A stretch of 64,000 nucleotides of DNA from Streptomyces olivaceus. Its GTDB lineage: Bacteria; Actinomycetota; Actinomycetes; Streptomycetales; Streptomycetaceae. The position numbers and the translations under genes are program-made. The stretch's first letter is position 1, and the number at the start of each line of letters is the position of its first letter. The notes under the pieces were generated by a model. That model was not told the DNA's origin. It was given only the letters and a program-made list of their open reading frames with translations, and did no database searches. Positions 32,057 to 40,755 of this stretch are shown piece after piece. The stretch covers positions 131,796 to 195,795 of the forward strand of contig NZ_JOFH01000010.1 in the NCBI RefSeq assembly GCF_000721235.1. The letters are read 5' to 3'.

Positions 32057-33256
32057 GTGACCGAGAAGGCCGACCTTCAGCCCATCCTCGACCGCGCCGC
32101 CGCCGGTGGGCGGATCACCCCCGAAGAGGCGCTCGACCTCTACCGCGACGCCCCGCTGCACGCGCTGGGCGCCGCCGCCGACGCCGTACGCAGGCGCAGG
32201 TACGCCGGCACCGAGCACATCGCCACGTACATCATCGAGCGCAACATCAACTACACGAACGTGTGCGTCACGGCGTGCAAGTTCTGCGCCTTCTACGCGG
32301 CCCCCAAGGACACCAAGAAGGGCTGGACCCGCGAACTCGACGACATCCTGCGCCGCTGCGCGGAGACGATCGAGCTGGGCGGCACGCAGATCATGTTCCA
32401 GGGCGGCCACCACCCGGACTACGGCGTGGAGTACTACGAGAAGCACTTCGCCGCCATCAAGAAGGAGTTCCCGCAGCTCGTCATCCACAGCCTGGGGGCG
32501 AGCGAGGTCGAGCACATGGCGCGGATCTCGAAGGTGTCGGTCGAGGAGGCCATCACCCGCATCCACGCCGCCGGGCTCGACTCCTTCGCCGGTGCCGGCG
32601 CCGAGCTGCTGCCCGAGCGGCCCCGCAAGGCGATCGCGCCGCTCAAGGAGTCCGGCGAGCGGTGGCTGGAGATCATGGAGATCGCGCACAACCTGGGCGT
32701 GGAGTCGACGTCCACCATGCTCATGGGCACCGGCGAGACCAACGCCGAACGCATCGAGCACCTGCGCATGATCCGGGACGTGCAGGACCGCACCGGCGGC
32801 TTCCGCGCCTTCATCCCGTACACGTACCAGCCCGAGAACAACCACCTGAAGGGCCGCACGCAGGCCACGCTCTTCGAGTACCTGCGGATGATCGCGATCG
32901 CCCGTGTGTTCATGGACAACGTCGCCCACATCCAGGGCTCCTGGCTGACCACCGGCAAGGAGGTCGGCCAGCTCTCCCTGCACTACGGCGCCGACGACCT
33001 CGGGTCGATCATGCTGGAGGAGAACGTCGTCTCCTCCGCGGGCGCCAAGCACCGGTCCAACCGGCTGGAGATCATCGACCTGATCAGGAAGGCGGGGCGG
33101 GTGCCCGCTCAGCGGGCCACCACGTACGAGCACCTCGTCGTGCACGACGACCCGGCGAACGACCCCGTCGACGAGCGCGTCGTCTCGCACATCTCGTCCA
33201 CCGCCATCGAGGGCGGCACGGCGCACCCCGAGTTGAAGCTGCTCGCCTCCAACTGA
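32057..33256 (+). CDS. mqnC: Cyclic dehypoxanthine futalosine synthase MqnC
   Basis: A 399-aa radical SAM enzyme that cyclises dehypoxanthine futalosine to its cyclic form in the futalosine route to menaquinone. The [4Fe-4S]/SAM motif is CVTACKFC (CxxxCxxC, about residues 70-77), inside ERNINYTNVCVTACKFCAFYAAP. GGTQIMFQGGHHPD and YTYQPENNHLKGR are typical of MqnC rather than MqnE. GTG 32057 follows GAAAGGGAC. Its product pathway feeds the menaquinone-using complex I further along. Confidence 0.94.
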   Translation: MTEKADLQPILDRAAAGGRITPEEALDLYRDAPLHALGAAADAVRRRRYAGTEHIATYIIERNINYTNVCVTACKFCAFYAAPKDTKKGWTRELDDILRRCAETIELGGTQIMFQGGHHPDYGVEYYEKHFAAIKKEFPQLVIHSLGASEVEHMARISKVSVEEAITRIHAAGLDSFAGAGAELLPERPRKAIAPLKESGERWLEIMEIAHNLGVESTSTMLMGTGETNAERIEHLRMIRDVQDRTGGFRAFIPYTYQPENNHLKGRTQATLFEYLRMIAIARVFMDNVAHIQGSWLTTGKEVGQLSLHYGADDLGSIMLEENVVSSAGAKHRSNRLEIIDLIRKAGRVPAQRATTYEHLVVHDDPANDPVDERVVSHISSTAIEGGTAHPELKLLASN

Positions 33257-33270
33257 CGGCGGCCGTCCCG

Positions 33271-33717
33271 ATGCTGACGATTCACGCGGCCGAGCGGGTG
33301 CGGCGCACCTGGGACTCGGCCTCGCTGGAAGGCGGCGCCGTCGCCGTCGAGGGCGGCCGGGTCGCCGCCGTGGGGCCGCTCGCCGAGCTGGCCGAGCGGT
33401 TCCCGGGCGCGCGGGTGCGGCGCTGGCCCGGTGTGCTCGGCCCGGCGCGGGTGCACGAGGGCCCGCTGCCGGACGCGCCCACGCCGCGCGAGCAGGTCCA
33501 CGCCGTGCTGAAGCTGGGCGCGGTGGCGGTCCTGGCGGAGTACGCCGGTTCCCGCGAGCTGCGGGCGGCGGCCGAGCGCAACGACGTCGCGGTGCTCGAA
33601 CGGGCCCGCCCCGCCGCCCTCGTCGACCTCGGCCGCGCCGACCTCGCCGTCCTCGACGACGGCGGCGCCTGCATCGCCACGGTGTGCGCGGGGCGCCTGG
33701 TGCACCGGCGGCGCTGA
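33271..33717 (+). CDS. Imidazolonepropionase-like composite-domain protein
   Basis: A 148-aa protein that looks like only the small beta-rich composite domain of an amidohydrolase: LTIHAAERVRRTW ... GGAVAVEGGRVAAVGPLAELAERFPGARVRRWPGVLGPARVHEG. The metal-binding TIM barrel of imidazolonepropionase is absent. It ends LAVLDDGGACIATVCAGRLVHRRR, the C-terminal strand pair of the same domain. It is 14 nt downstream of mqnC and probably co-transcribed. It cannot be a hydrolase by itself; its role is unknown. Confidence 0.75.
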   Translation: MLTIHAAERVRRTWDSASLEGGAVAVEGGRVAAVGPLAELAERFPGARVRRWPGVLGPARVHEGPLPDAPTPREQVHAVLKLGAVAVLAEYAGSRELRAAAERNDVAVLERARPAALVDLGRADLAVLDDGGACIATVCAGRLVHRRR

Positions 33718-33824
33718 ACCCCGGAGACACCCGAAGAGGCCCGGCCAGGCGCCGTGCCTCGGCGACACCCGGCCCGGAGGTTCCTTCGGCTCGGCACTCC
33801 GTGCGGCTCGACACCCCGTGCGGC

Positions 33825-34874
33825 TCAGCCTCCGAAGGCGGCTGCGAACGCCCCCGCCTCCTGCTTCACCCCGCTGCAGTCCGTCGCCGCGTCGTCCGAA
33901 CCGGATCCGTCGTCCGAGCCGGAACCGTCGTCCGAGCCGGAGCCGCCCGTGCACGGCTGGTCGCGGAAGGCCGCCCACATCGACACCCAGCCGATCCCCT
34001 TCTCCTCGGCGAAGGCGCGGACCTCGGCCGCGTCGTCGAGGGTGAACGTCTCACCGGCCACGTCGTTGACGCCGAGCATCGAGGTGAGGGCCATGCCCCG
34101 CCAGGCGTCCGCGTCGGACGTCCCGAAGACGTCCCTGAGCTGGGTGTGCGCGGCCTTCGCCGAGGTCAGGGCGTACTCGCCCATGTCGCCGGTGTAGGAC
34201 TCGCCGTAGTTCATCGTCATCAGGTCGACCGTGGCGACCCGTACGCCGTGGTCGTTGGCGGACGCCAGCAGCGCCAGGCTGTCGGCGTCCAGGCCCGAGG
34301 GCATCACCGGCAGGGTGAAGGAGACCTCCAGGTCGCCCCGCTCCTCCTGGAGCAGCGCGATCGCCTCCGAACGCAGGGCGCGGGAGCCGGCATCGGTCAG
34401 CTCGTCGCCCTCGACGTCGAAGTCCGCCTGGGCGGAACCGGCGGCGTCCAGCGCCTCGCCGTACGCCGCCGCCAGGTCCGAGGCGCTGTCGCAGGCCGCC
34501 GCCAGCTCCGTGCCGGAGGCGCCGCCGAAGGAGACGCGGACGGTGGCGCCGGACTCCTTCAGCTTCTCGACGCGGGCGGCGACGGAGGTGTCGCCGATGT
34601 CCTGGGTGCCGTTCCAGCGCGGGACGCAGTCGTCGCCCGAGGAGATGACGAACGCCAGGTTGTACGTCGCCGGGGAGCCCGCCGTGTCGTTGGCGGAGGC
34701 GGTGGTGGCGCTGACGTAGGGGGCGTAGGCCGTGGCCGCCGAGGACGGTGCGGAGGTGCCGGCCGGGGCCGCCCCGTCGGCGGTGCCGCCCGAGTCGTCC
34801 TGTCCGGCGCAGCCCGCCGTGGCCAGGGCGAGCAGCAGGGCGCACCCGGCCGCCGCCTTCCGGTGAGCCCTCAT
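33825..34874 (-). CDS. GH18-like chitinase lipoprotein
   Basis: A 349-aa protein. ATG 34874 gives a lipoprotein signal with LATAGC. The mature domain follows the GH18 barrel: YNLAFVISSGDDCVP, VRVSFGGASGTELA, ADFDVEGDEL, VSFTLPVMPSG, VDLMTMNYG. The catalytic DxxDxDxE is present as A-x-x-D-F-D-V-E: the first Asp is Ala, but the acid Glu is kept. The sequence ends with a tail of GSGSDD repeats (three copies, an 18-bp DNA repeat) and two late Cys. Probably a cell-surface chitin/peptidoglycan-binding or degrading protein. Confidence 0.82.
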   Translation of the reverse strand: MRAHRKAAAGCALLLALATAGCAGQDDSGGTADGAAPAGTSAPSSAATAYAPYVSATTASANDTAGSPATYNLAFVISSGDDCVPRWNGTQDIGDTSVAARVEKLKESGATVRVSFGGASGTELAAACDSASDLAAAYGEALDAAGSAQADFDVEGDELTDAGSRALRSEAIALLQEERGDLEVSFTLPVMPSGLDADSLALLASANDHGVRVATVDLMTMNYGESYTGDMGEYALTSAKAAHTQLRDVFGTSDADAWRGMALTSMLGVNDVAGETFTLDDAAEVRAFAEEKGIGWVSMWAAFRDQPCTGGSGSDDGSGSDDGSGSDDAATDCSGVKQEAGAFAAAFGG

Positions 34875-35067
34875 GTGCGTACGCTCCCGATCCTGTCGGC
34901 GTCTGTGTTCGGACGAGTGAGCCTGGCACGCGTTTCTGGGTCTTCGCTGAGGAAAGGGCACGGATCGGCCCCCTCTCCCAGCAGACGCACAGCGCGGGCC
35001 GGTTTTCACCGGGATCTCTCAACAAGCTCCCGGTTCACGACAGGGAAGGCTCCTTAACGTCCGGGGA

Positions 35068-35445
35068 ATGCAACCCGAGCCTGCCATCGCCTCCCGTGCC
35101 GCCGCGCGCGGTCGCCGTCGCAAACGAGGCAAGGGGTCCGCCGAGGGCCCCGTGTTCGTCGACAGCTCCGGACGCCGTGCGCGGCTGCTGCGCCGGCTCG
35201 GGCTCCTCGTGGGAGCCGTCTGCGTCGGTTACGCGGCCGTCCTGGGCCTGGCCTTCATGGGCGTCGGCATCTCGGTCAACCCGTCGTCGCTGCTGCCGTT
35301 CGGGGCCGGCGGCGACGGGCCGGGCGGCCCGGGGCCGGGCAGTGGCGCGGGGCCGCAGGGCGGTGTCGCCCCCACGGGTCCTCCGCCGAGCGCAGGTCCC
35401 TCCACTTCTCCCAGCGCGGTCCCCAGCGCCGCCTCCACCGACTGA
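35068..35445 (+). CDS. Small single-pass membrane protein
   Basis: A 125-aa protein with a basic N-terminus (RAAARGRRRKRGK), one membrane helix at about residues 43-67 (LGLLVGAVCVGYAAVLGLAFMGVGI) and a Gly/Pro/Ser-rich external tail. It lies 17 nt upstream of the deacetylase/glycosyltransferase gene and is probably its operon partner. No family was recognised beyond frequent co-occurrence. Confidence 0.65.
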   Translation: MQPEPAIASRAAARGRRRKRGKGSAEGPVFVDSSGRRARLLRRLGLLVGAVCVGYAAVLGLAFMGVGISVNPSSLLPFGAGGDGPGGPGPGSGAGPQGGVAPTGPPPSAGPSTSPSAVPSAASTD

Positions 35446-35462
35446 CCGGACGCGCCCACTCC

Positions 35463-37745
35463 ATGACCACGCCCACCACGCCCACCGCACCCCCCTCCCC
35501 GCCCGCCCGGGGCCGTCGGCGCGCTCCCTCCCGGATCGGCCGGGCCGCCTCCCGCGCCGCCGCGCTGCAACGCCCGCGCGTCCTCCTCGCCCTGCTGCTC
35601 CTCCTCGCGCTGACCTGCGTGATGCTCCTGGACGGCTATCTGCGCGCCGAGGTCGGCGGCGACGAGCGCGTCCGCACCGGCGCCTCCGCGAGCGACGTGC
35701 CCGACGACGTCCTGGACGGCGGGCCGATCCTCACCTTCCCCGGCGGACAGGCCACCACCGTCTCGGTGCCGGACAAGACGATCGTGCTGACCTTCGACGA
35801 CGGACCGGACCCCACCTGGACGCCGCAGGTCCTCGACATCCTGGACGAGTACGACGTGCCCGGCACGTTCTTCCTGGTCGGCTCGATGATCTCGCGCCAC
35901 CCCGGCATCGTCCGGGACCTGGTCGAGCAGGGCAACGAGGTGGGCGTCCACACCTTCACCCACGTCGACCTCTCCTACCAGAGCGAGGCCCGCGTCACGC
36001 GGGAGGTCGAGCAGACCCAGCTGGCGCTGGCGGGCGCGGCGGGCATCACCACCACACTGTTCCGGGCGCCGTACTCCTCCGAGACGAACGCCATCGACGA
36101 CTACAGCTGGCCCGTCTACCAGAACCTCGGCGAGGACGGCTACACCAGCGTCTTCATCGACACCGACAGCGACGACTGGAAGCGGCCCGGCGTCTCGAAG
36201 ATCGTCGAGTGGGCCACGCCGGAGGACGACGAGGGCGCCTCCGTCCTCTTCCACGACGCCGGGGGCGAGCGGTCGCAGACGATCGCGGCGCTGCCGAAGT
36301 ACATCGAGAAGATGAAGGCGAAGGGCTACACCTTCACCACCGTCAGCGGCGCCATGGCCGACCAGCAGTCACCGCAACAGCAACAGCAACAGGAACAGGA
36401 GTCGCAGCAGCCGGGTGGCGGCCGGCAGCCGGAGCAGTCCGGCGGTGGTCTCCAGGCCGCCCACCACAAGGCCACCGGCGCCACCCTCTACGAGGGCAAG
36501 GCGCTCGTCGCGGCGGTCGCGGTCGCCGAGTGGACGGTGCCCGCGCTCTCGGTCGGGCTCGTGATCGTGGGCGTCGCCGTCATGGGCCGGTTCGCGATGA
36601 TGCTGGTCCTCGCCCGCCGCCACCACAGGCAGCGCAACAGACGCCGCTTCAGCTGGGGCCCGCCCGTCACCGGGCCGGTGAGCGTGGTCGTCCCGGCGTA
36701 CAACGAGAAGGAGTGCATCGAGGCGACCCTGAGATCACTGGCGCGCAGTACGCACCCCGTCGAGATCATCGTCGTGGACGACGGTTCGACGGACGGCACG
36801 GCCGAGATCGCCGAGTCCCTGGGGCTGCCGGGAGTGCGGGTGGTCCGGCAGGCCAACGCGGGCAAGCCCGCCGCCCTCAACAACGGCGTCCGGCACGCCC
36901 GGTACGACATCGTCGTGATGATGGACGGCGACACCGTCTTCGAACCCGACACCGTACGGCACCTGGTGCAGCCCTTCGCCGACCCCGCCGTCGGCGCGGT
37001 CGCGGGCAACGCCAAGGTCGGCAACCGGCGCACCCTCATCGGCGCCTGGCAGCACATCGAGTACGTGATGGGCTTCAACCTCGACCGGCGCATGTACGAC
37101 CTGCTGCGCTGCATGCCGACCATCCCCGGCGCGATCGGCGCGTTCCGGCGCGAGGCGGTCCTCCAGGCCGGCGGCATGAGCGACGACACGCTCGCCGAGG
37201 ACACCGACATCACCATCGCCCTGCACCGCGCGGGATGGCGGGTCGTCTACGAGGAGCACGCCCGCGCCTGGACCGAGGCGCCGGGGTCGCTCGGCCAGCT
37301 CTGGTCGCAGCGCTACCGCTGGTCGTACGGCACGATGCAGGCCCTGTGGAAGCACCGCCGGTCCCTGACGGACAAGGGGCCCTCGGGCCGCTTCGGGCGG
37401 GTCGGCATGCCGCTGGTCGTGCTCTTCCAGGTGGTCACGCCCGTCTTCGCCCCGCTCATCGACGTGTTCACCGTGTACTCCATGGTCTTCGTCGACTTCC
37501 GCGCGGCGCTGCTCGCGTGGCTGGCGGTGCTCGGCGTGCAGCTGGTGTGCGCGGCGTACGCCTTCCGGCTCGACCGGGAGAAGTACCGGTACCTGCTGAT
37601 GATGCCGCTCCAGCAGCTGGCGTACCGGCAGATGATGTACCTGGTCCTCATCCACTCCTGCGTCACCGCCCTCACCGGCGGCCGGCTGCGCTGGCAGAAG
37701 CTGAAACGGACGGGCGAGGTGGGGACGCCGGCGGGGAACGGGTGA
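35463..37745 (+). CDS. Fused polysaccharide deacetylase and processive glycosyltransferase 2
   Basis: A 760-aa protein. One membrane helix (about 40-58) puts a NodB deacetylase domain outside: [10 protein letters not shown] (about 116-125), [23 protein letters not shown] and LFHDAGG are the five motifs. A Gln-rich linker follows (about 301-335). A helix at about 358-382 returns to the cytoplasm, where the GT2 domain has [31 protein letters not shown] and the QRYRW processivity motif. Four C-terminal membrane segments complete a synthase channel. Such fusions make and de-N-acetylate an exported amino-sugar polymer. The stop overlaps the acyltransferase start (TGATG). Confidence 0.92.
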   Translation: MTTPTTPTAPPSPPARGRRRAPSRIGRAASRAAALQRPRVLLALLLLLALTCVMLLDGYLRAEVGGDERVRTGASASDVPDDVLDGGPILTFPGGQATTVSVPDKTIVLTFDDGPDPTWTPQVLDILDEYDVPGTFFLVGSMISRHPGIVRDLVEQGNEVGVHTFTHVDLSYQSEARVTREVEQTQLALAGAAGITTTLFRAPYSSETNAIDDYSWPVYQNLGEDGYTSVFIDTDSDDWKRPGVSKIVEWATPEDDEGASVLFHDAGGERSQTIAALPKYIEKMKAKGYTFTTVSGAMADQQSPQQQQQQEQESQQPGGGRQPEQSGGGLQAAHHKATGATLYEGKALVAAVAVAEWTVPALSVGLVIVGVAVMGRFAMMLVLARRHHRQRNRRRFSWGPPVTGPVSVVVPAYNEKECIEATLRSLARSTHPVEIIVVDDGSTDGTAEIAESLGLPGVRVVRQANAGKPAALNNGVRHARYDIVVMMDGDTVFEPDTVRHLVQPFADPAVGAVAGNAKVGNRRTLIGAWQHIEYVMGFNLDRRMYDLLRCMPTIPGAIGAFRREAVLQAGGMSDDTLAEDTDITIALHRAGWRVVYEEHARAWTEAPGSLGQLWSQRYRWSYGTMQALWKHRRSLTDKGPSGRFGRVGMPLVVLFQVVTPVFAPLIDVFTVYSMVFVDFRAALLAWLAVLGVQLVCAAYAFRLDREKYRYLLMMPLQQLAYRQMMYLVLIHSCVTALTGGRLRWQKLKRTGEVGTPAGNG

Positions 37746-38920
37746 TGGGGGCGCACAGCAAGGGGGCGGCGCGCCGAGGGCCAGCGGAGGGAAAGCCCCA
37801 CGCCGAGGAAAGCGCCCCCGCACCGGACCGGGGCGCCGTACCGGACCGGGGCTCCGCACTGGACCGGGGTGCCGTACCGGACCAGGGCTCCGCGCGGGAC
37901 CGGTATTTCGACACCCTGCGGGCGCTCGCGCTCGTCCGGGTGGTCGCGTACCACGCCTTCGGCTGGCCCTGGGCGGGGCTGGTCTTCCCGTCCATGGGGG
38001 TCATGTTCGGCCTGGCCGGCACGCTGATGGCCCGCTCGCTCCGGCGCCCCGCGCCGACGGTGCTGCGGAGCCGGCTGCGCCGCCTGCTGCCGCCGTTCTG
38101 GTGCTGGGGCCTCTTTGTGGTGGGCGCGATGCTGGTGCGCGGCTGGATGCCGGGGTGGCAGATCGTCTACTGGGTGGTGCCGCTGGGCGACCCGCCGGGC
38201 AGCGCCTGGGGCGAGCAGGCCTGGGAGATCCTCTGGTACCTGCGGACGTACCTGTGGTTCGTCCTGCTCTCCCCGCTGCTGCTGCGGCTGTTCCGGCTCG
38301 CGCCCGTGCCGGTGCTGCTGCTCTCCCTCGTCCCGATCGTCGTCCTCCAGTTCCTCTGGCAGCCGCCGGGCAACCGCTTCGGCACCGGGCTCCTCGACCT
38401 CGCGACGTACCTCTTCTGCTGGATCCTGGGCTTCGCCCACCACGACGGCGTGCCGGCCCGCGCGAGACCGGTCGCGGTCGTCGCCCTGTCGTCCGCGGCG
38501 CTCGCCTGCGGCGCCTGGTACGCGTTCGCCCACCGGAGCGAGTACGGCACCTACGACCTCGACGACATCCCGCTCGCGCAGGCCCTCTGGTCGGCCGGGT
38601 TCCTGACGCTGCTGATGTACGCCAGGACGCGGCTCGGCACCGGCTTCCCGGGGCCGGTCCGGATGCGGCGGCTGGACCGGCTGGTGAGGGTGTTCAACGC
38701 CCGCGCGGTGACCGTCTACCTCTGGCACGAGCTGGCCCTCGTCCTGGCCGTCCCGCTGATCGACCGGTGCTGGGACGTGCCGGCCTTCGAGGCGTACCTG
38801 CCGCTGAAGAGCCAGTGGTTCCTGCTGGGCGTCGGCTGGGTCCTGGTCGCGGTGTTCGTGTTGCTGTTCGGATGGGTGGAGGACGTCGCCGCGCGGAGGA
38901 GGCCGCGCCTGGTGCCCTGA
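37745..38920 (+). CDS. Acyltransferase 3 family membrane protein
   Basis: A 391-aa protein. ATG 37745 overlaps the preceding stop. The first ~52 residues are soluble and contain a hexapeptide tandem repeat ([24 protein letters not shown]). The acyltransferase-3 domain begins [21 protein letters not shown], whose conserved R...H is the catalytic region, and contains [12 protein letters not shown] and ten or so membrane helices. The pair with the deacetylase/GT2 fusion suggests O-acylation of the same surface polysaccharide. It ends 23 nt before menG. Confidence 0.88.
   Translation: MGAHSKGAARRGPAEGKPHAEESAPAPDRGAVPDRGSALDRGAVPDQGSARDRYFDTLRALALVRVVAYHAFGWPWAGLVFPSMGVMFGLAGTLMARSLRRPAPTVLRSRLRRLLPPFWCWGLFVVGAMLVRGWMPGWQIVYWVVPLGDPPGSAWGEQAWEILWYLRTYLWFVLLSPLLLRLFRLAPVPVLLLSLVPIVVLQFLWQPPGNRFGTGLLDLATYLFCWILGFAHHDGVPARARPVAVVALSSAALACGAWYAFAHRSEYGTYDLDDIPLAQALWSAGFLTLLMYARTRLGTGFPGPVRMRRLDRLVRVFNARAVTVYLWHELALVLAVPLIDRCWDVPAFEAYLPLKSQWFLLGVGWVLVAVFVLLFGWVEDVAARRRPRLVP
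37823..37894 (+). repeat. Four 18-bp in-frame tandem repeats
   Basis: Four units of 18 bp encode [18 protein letters not shown] and P-D-Q-G-S-A in the soluble N-terminus of the acyltransferase. Odd and even units pair, giving a 36-bp period. Each unit keeps GGACC followed by (G/A)GGG. The number is likely to vary between strains by slippage. Confidence 0.85.
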
Positions 38921-38943
38921 GGGGAGGCTGCAACAATGGGCCC

Positions 38944-39639
38944 GTGACCCGCGCCTCCCTGAACAAGCAGCCGCACGAAGTCGCCTCGATGTTCGACCAC
39001 GTCGCGGAACGGTACGACCTGACCAACGCCGTGCTCTCGCTCGGCCAGGACCGGGCGTGGCGCAAGGCGGTCGCCCAGGCCGTCGACGCCCGGCCCGCGC
39101 AGAAGATCCTGGACCTCGCGGCCGGTACGGCGACCTCGTCGCTGCCCTTCGCCCGCACCGGTGCCTACGTCGTGCCCTGCGACTTCTCCCAGGGCATGCT
39201 CAAGGTCGGCAAGGAGCGGCACTCCTGGCTGCCGTTCACCGCGGGCGACGCGACGCGGCTGCCGTTCAGGGACGACGTCTTCGACGCCGTCACCATCTCC
39301 TTCGGGCTGCGCAACGTGCAGGACACGGACGCGGCGCTGCGCGAGCTGTACCGGGTGACGCGGCCCGGCGGGCGGGTCGTCATCTGCGAGTTCTCGCACC
39401 CGACGTGGGCGCCCTTCCGCACCGTCTACACCGAGTACCTGATGCGCGCGCTGCCGCCGGTGGCCCGCGCGGTGTCCTCCAACCCCGACGCGTACGTCTA
39501 CCTCGCCGAGTCCATCCGCGACTGGCCCGACCAGGCGGCGCTCGCCGGGAGGCTGGGCGGGGCCGGCTGGTCGAGGGTGGCGTGGCGGAACCTGACGGGC
39601 GGCGTGGTGACGCTGCACCGCGGCTTCAAGGCGGGCTGA
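38944..39639 (+). CDS. menG: Demethylmenaquinone methyltransferase MenG/UbiE
   Basis: A 231-aa SAM-dependent methyltransferase for the last step of menaquinone synthesis. It begins [22 protein letters not shown], the UbiE signature. SAM motif I is [17 protein letters not shown], and [14 protein letters not shown] and [12 protein letters not shown] follow. GTG 38944 is the start; ATG 38936 is out of frame and stops at once. It is in the same orientation as the acyltransferase operon, 23 nt downstream. With mqnC and the MenJ-like gene it places three menaquinone genes near nuo. Confidence 0.93.
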   Translation: MTRASLNKQPHEVASMFDHVAERYDLTNAVLSLGQDRAWRKAVAQAVDARPAQKILDLAAGTATSSLPFARTGAYVVPCDFSQGMLKVGKERHSWLPFTAGDATRLPFRDDVFDAVTISFGLRNVQDTDAALRELYRVTRPGGRVVICEFSHPTWAPFRTVYTEYLMRALPPVARAVSSNPDAYVYLAESIRDWPDQAALAGRLGGAGWSRVAWRNLTGGVVTLHRGFKAG

Positions 39640-39688
39640 GGCGCCGGGGCGGGGGCGGCCGCGGCGCACCCGCGGACCCCGGGCAGCC

Positions 39689-40045
39689 TCACGGCAGGCT
39701 GAGGACCGCGCGGCGGGCCGGCGGCTCGCCCGGCTCCGCCAGTTCCCTGCGGAGCCCGCCCGGCGGCGGCCGCGGTACGCGCGGCTCGCGGATGCCCCCG
39801 CCGCCCTCGCCCTCCCCGAAGTCGAACCACACGTACACCGTCGACTCCCGGGGCACCTGCGCGCCGGGCTGCGGATACTGGCGTACGACGTGGTCGACGA
39901 CGGCGTTCCGCAGGTCGGGCCGGTCCGGCGCCTGCAGGGACAGGCCCTGTACGTGGGCGGTTTCGGCCGCGTCCACGGCCATCAGGCCGACCAGGCGCGG
40001 CACGCGGACATCGGGTTTCTCGGATACCAGGCGCACGGACGTCAC
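39689..40045 (-). CDS. Single PASTA-domain protein
   Basis: A 118-aa protein with a GTG start. One PASTA domain spans about residues 12-75: VRVPRLVGLMAVDAAETAHVQGL ... VRQYPQPGAQVPRESTVYVWF. The tail is Gly/Pro/Arg-rich. No signal peptide or membrane segment is visible, so the domain appears cytoplasmic, which is unusual since PASTA domains normally bind peptidoglycan outside. The gene stops 50 nt from the convergent menG stop. Confidence 0.75.
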   Translation of the reverse strand: MTSVRLVSEKPDVRVPRLVGLMAVDAAETAHVQGLSLQAPDRPDLRNAVVDHVVRQYPQPGAQVPRESTVYVWFDFGEGEGGGGIREPRVPRPPPGGLRRELAEPGEPPARRAVLSLP

Positions 40046-40142
40046 CCCCAGCGGTACCCGGCAGAGTAGCGCCGCCGGACGTCACCCGGAAGCGTCAAGT
40101 GGCTGACTGTGACAGTCGACTACTCTGTGTTGCGGTGCGGCT

Positions 40143-40658
40143 TCACACCTCGTCCAGGGCCAGGCGGTAGCAGTGCCCCCGCCGTTCGGAGCCCGGGGTG
40201 GTGAAGACCTCGGCGAGCCGCATGCCCAGCCGCCCGGTGACCGCGATGGACCGGGCGTTGCGCGCGTCGACCATCGCGACCACCTCGGACACCCCCGCCG
40301 CCCGCACCCGCCGAACGGTCTCCCGGGCCGCCGCGGTGACGTACCCCTTGCCCCAGTGCGCCCGACCGAGCCGCCAGCCGATCTCGATCTCGCCCCTGGG
40401 ACCCCAGTCGCGCGGCCACGGCTGGGCCCCGGTGAAGCCGAGGACCTGCCCGGACTCGTCCACCATGGTCCACAGGCAGAATCCGCGCTCGGCCTCGTGG
40501 CGGCGCTGGCGGGCGGTCAGTTCCTCGTAGACGGACAACTCCGCGGACCGCGCGCCGTGGAACTCCATGACGTCCGGGTCGTCGAAAACCCGGTGCCAGG
40601 CGAGGGCGTCCTCGTCGGTGGGGACGCGCAGCCGTACAACGGGGAGAGGTCGCTTCAC
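40143..40658 (-). CDS. GNAT acetyltransferase, RimJ/RimL type
   Basis: A 171-aa protein. GTG 40658 (VKRPLPVVRLRVPTDEDALAWHR) is chosen because the sequence upstream is promoter region shared with the divergent oxidoreductase. The acetyl-CoA site motif is IGWRLGRAHWGKGYVTAAA, and NARSIAVTGRLGMRLAEVF completes the domain. The family acetylates ribosomal-protein N-termini or small molecules; the substrate here is not known. Confidence 0.88.
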   Translation of the reverse strand: MKRPLPVVRLRVPTDEDALAWHRVFDDPDVMEFHGARSAELSVYEELTARQRRHEAERGFCLWTMVDESGQVLGFTGAQPWPRDWGPRGEIEIGWRLGRAHWGKGYVTAAARETVRRVRAAGVSEVVAMVDARNARSIAVTGRLGMRLAEVFTTPGSERRGHCYRLALDEV

Positions 40659-40755
40659 GGGGCAGCCCTTCAGCCGGGTGGTCGATGACGCTGAATAGAC
40701 TGCCCATGTCCAGTGCCGGTCGGCACGCAGATTCCGAACTTGGGGAGATCCCGCC

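Noticed and set aside
34748..37744. A 1390-codon open frame extending far upstream of the acyltransferase gene
   Set aside because: The upstream 999 codons lie over the deacetylase/glycosyltransferase gene in another frame and have Arg/Pro/Ala-rich shadow composition. The real start is ATG 37745.
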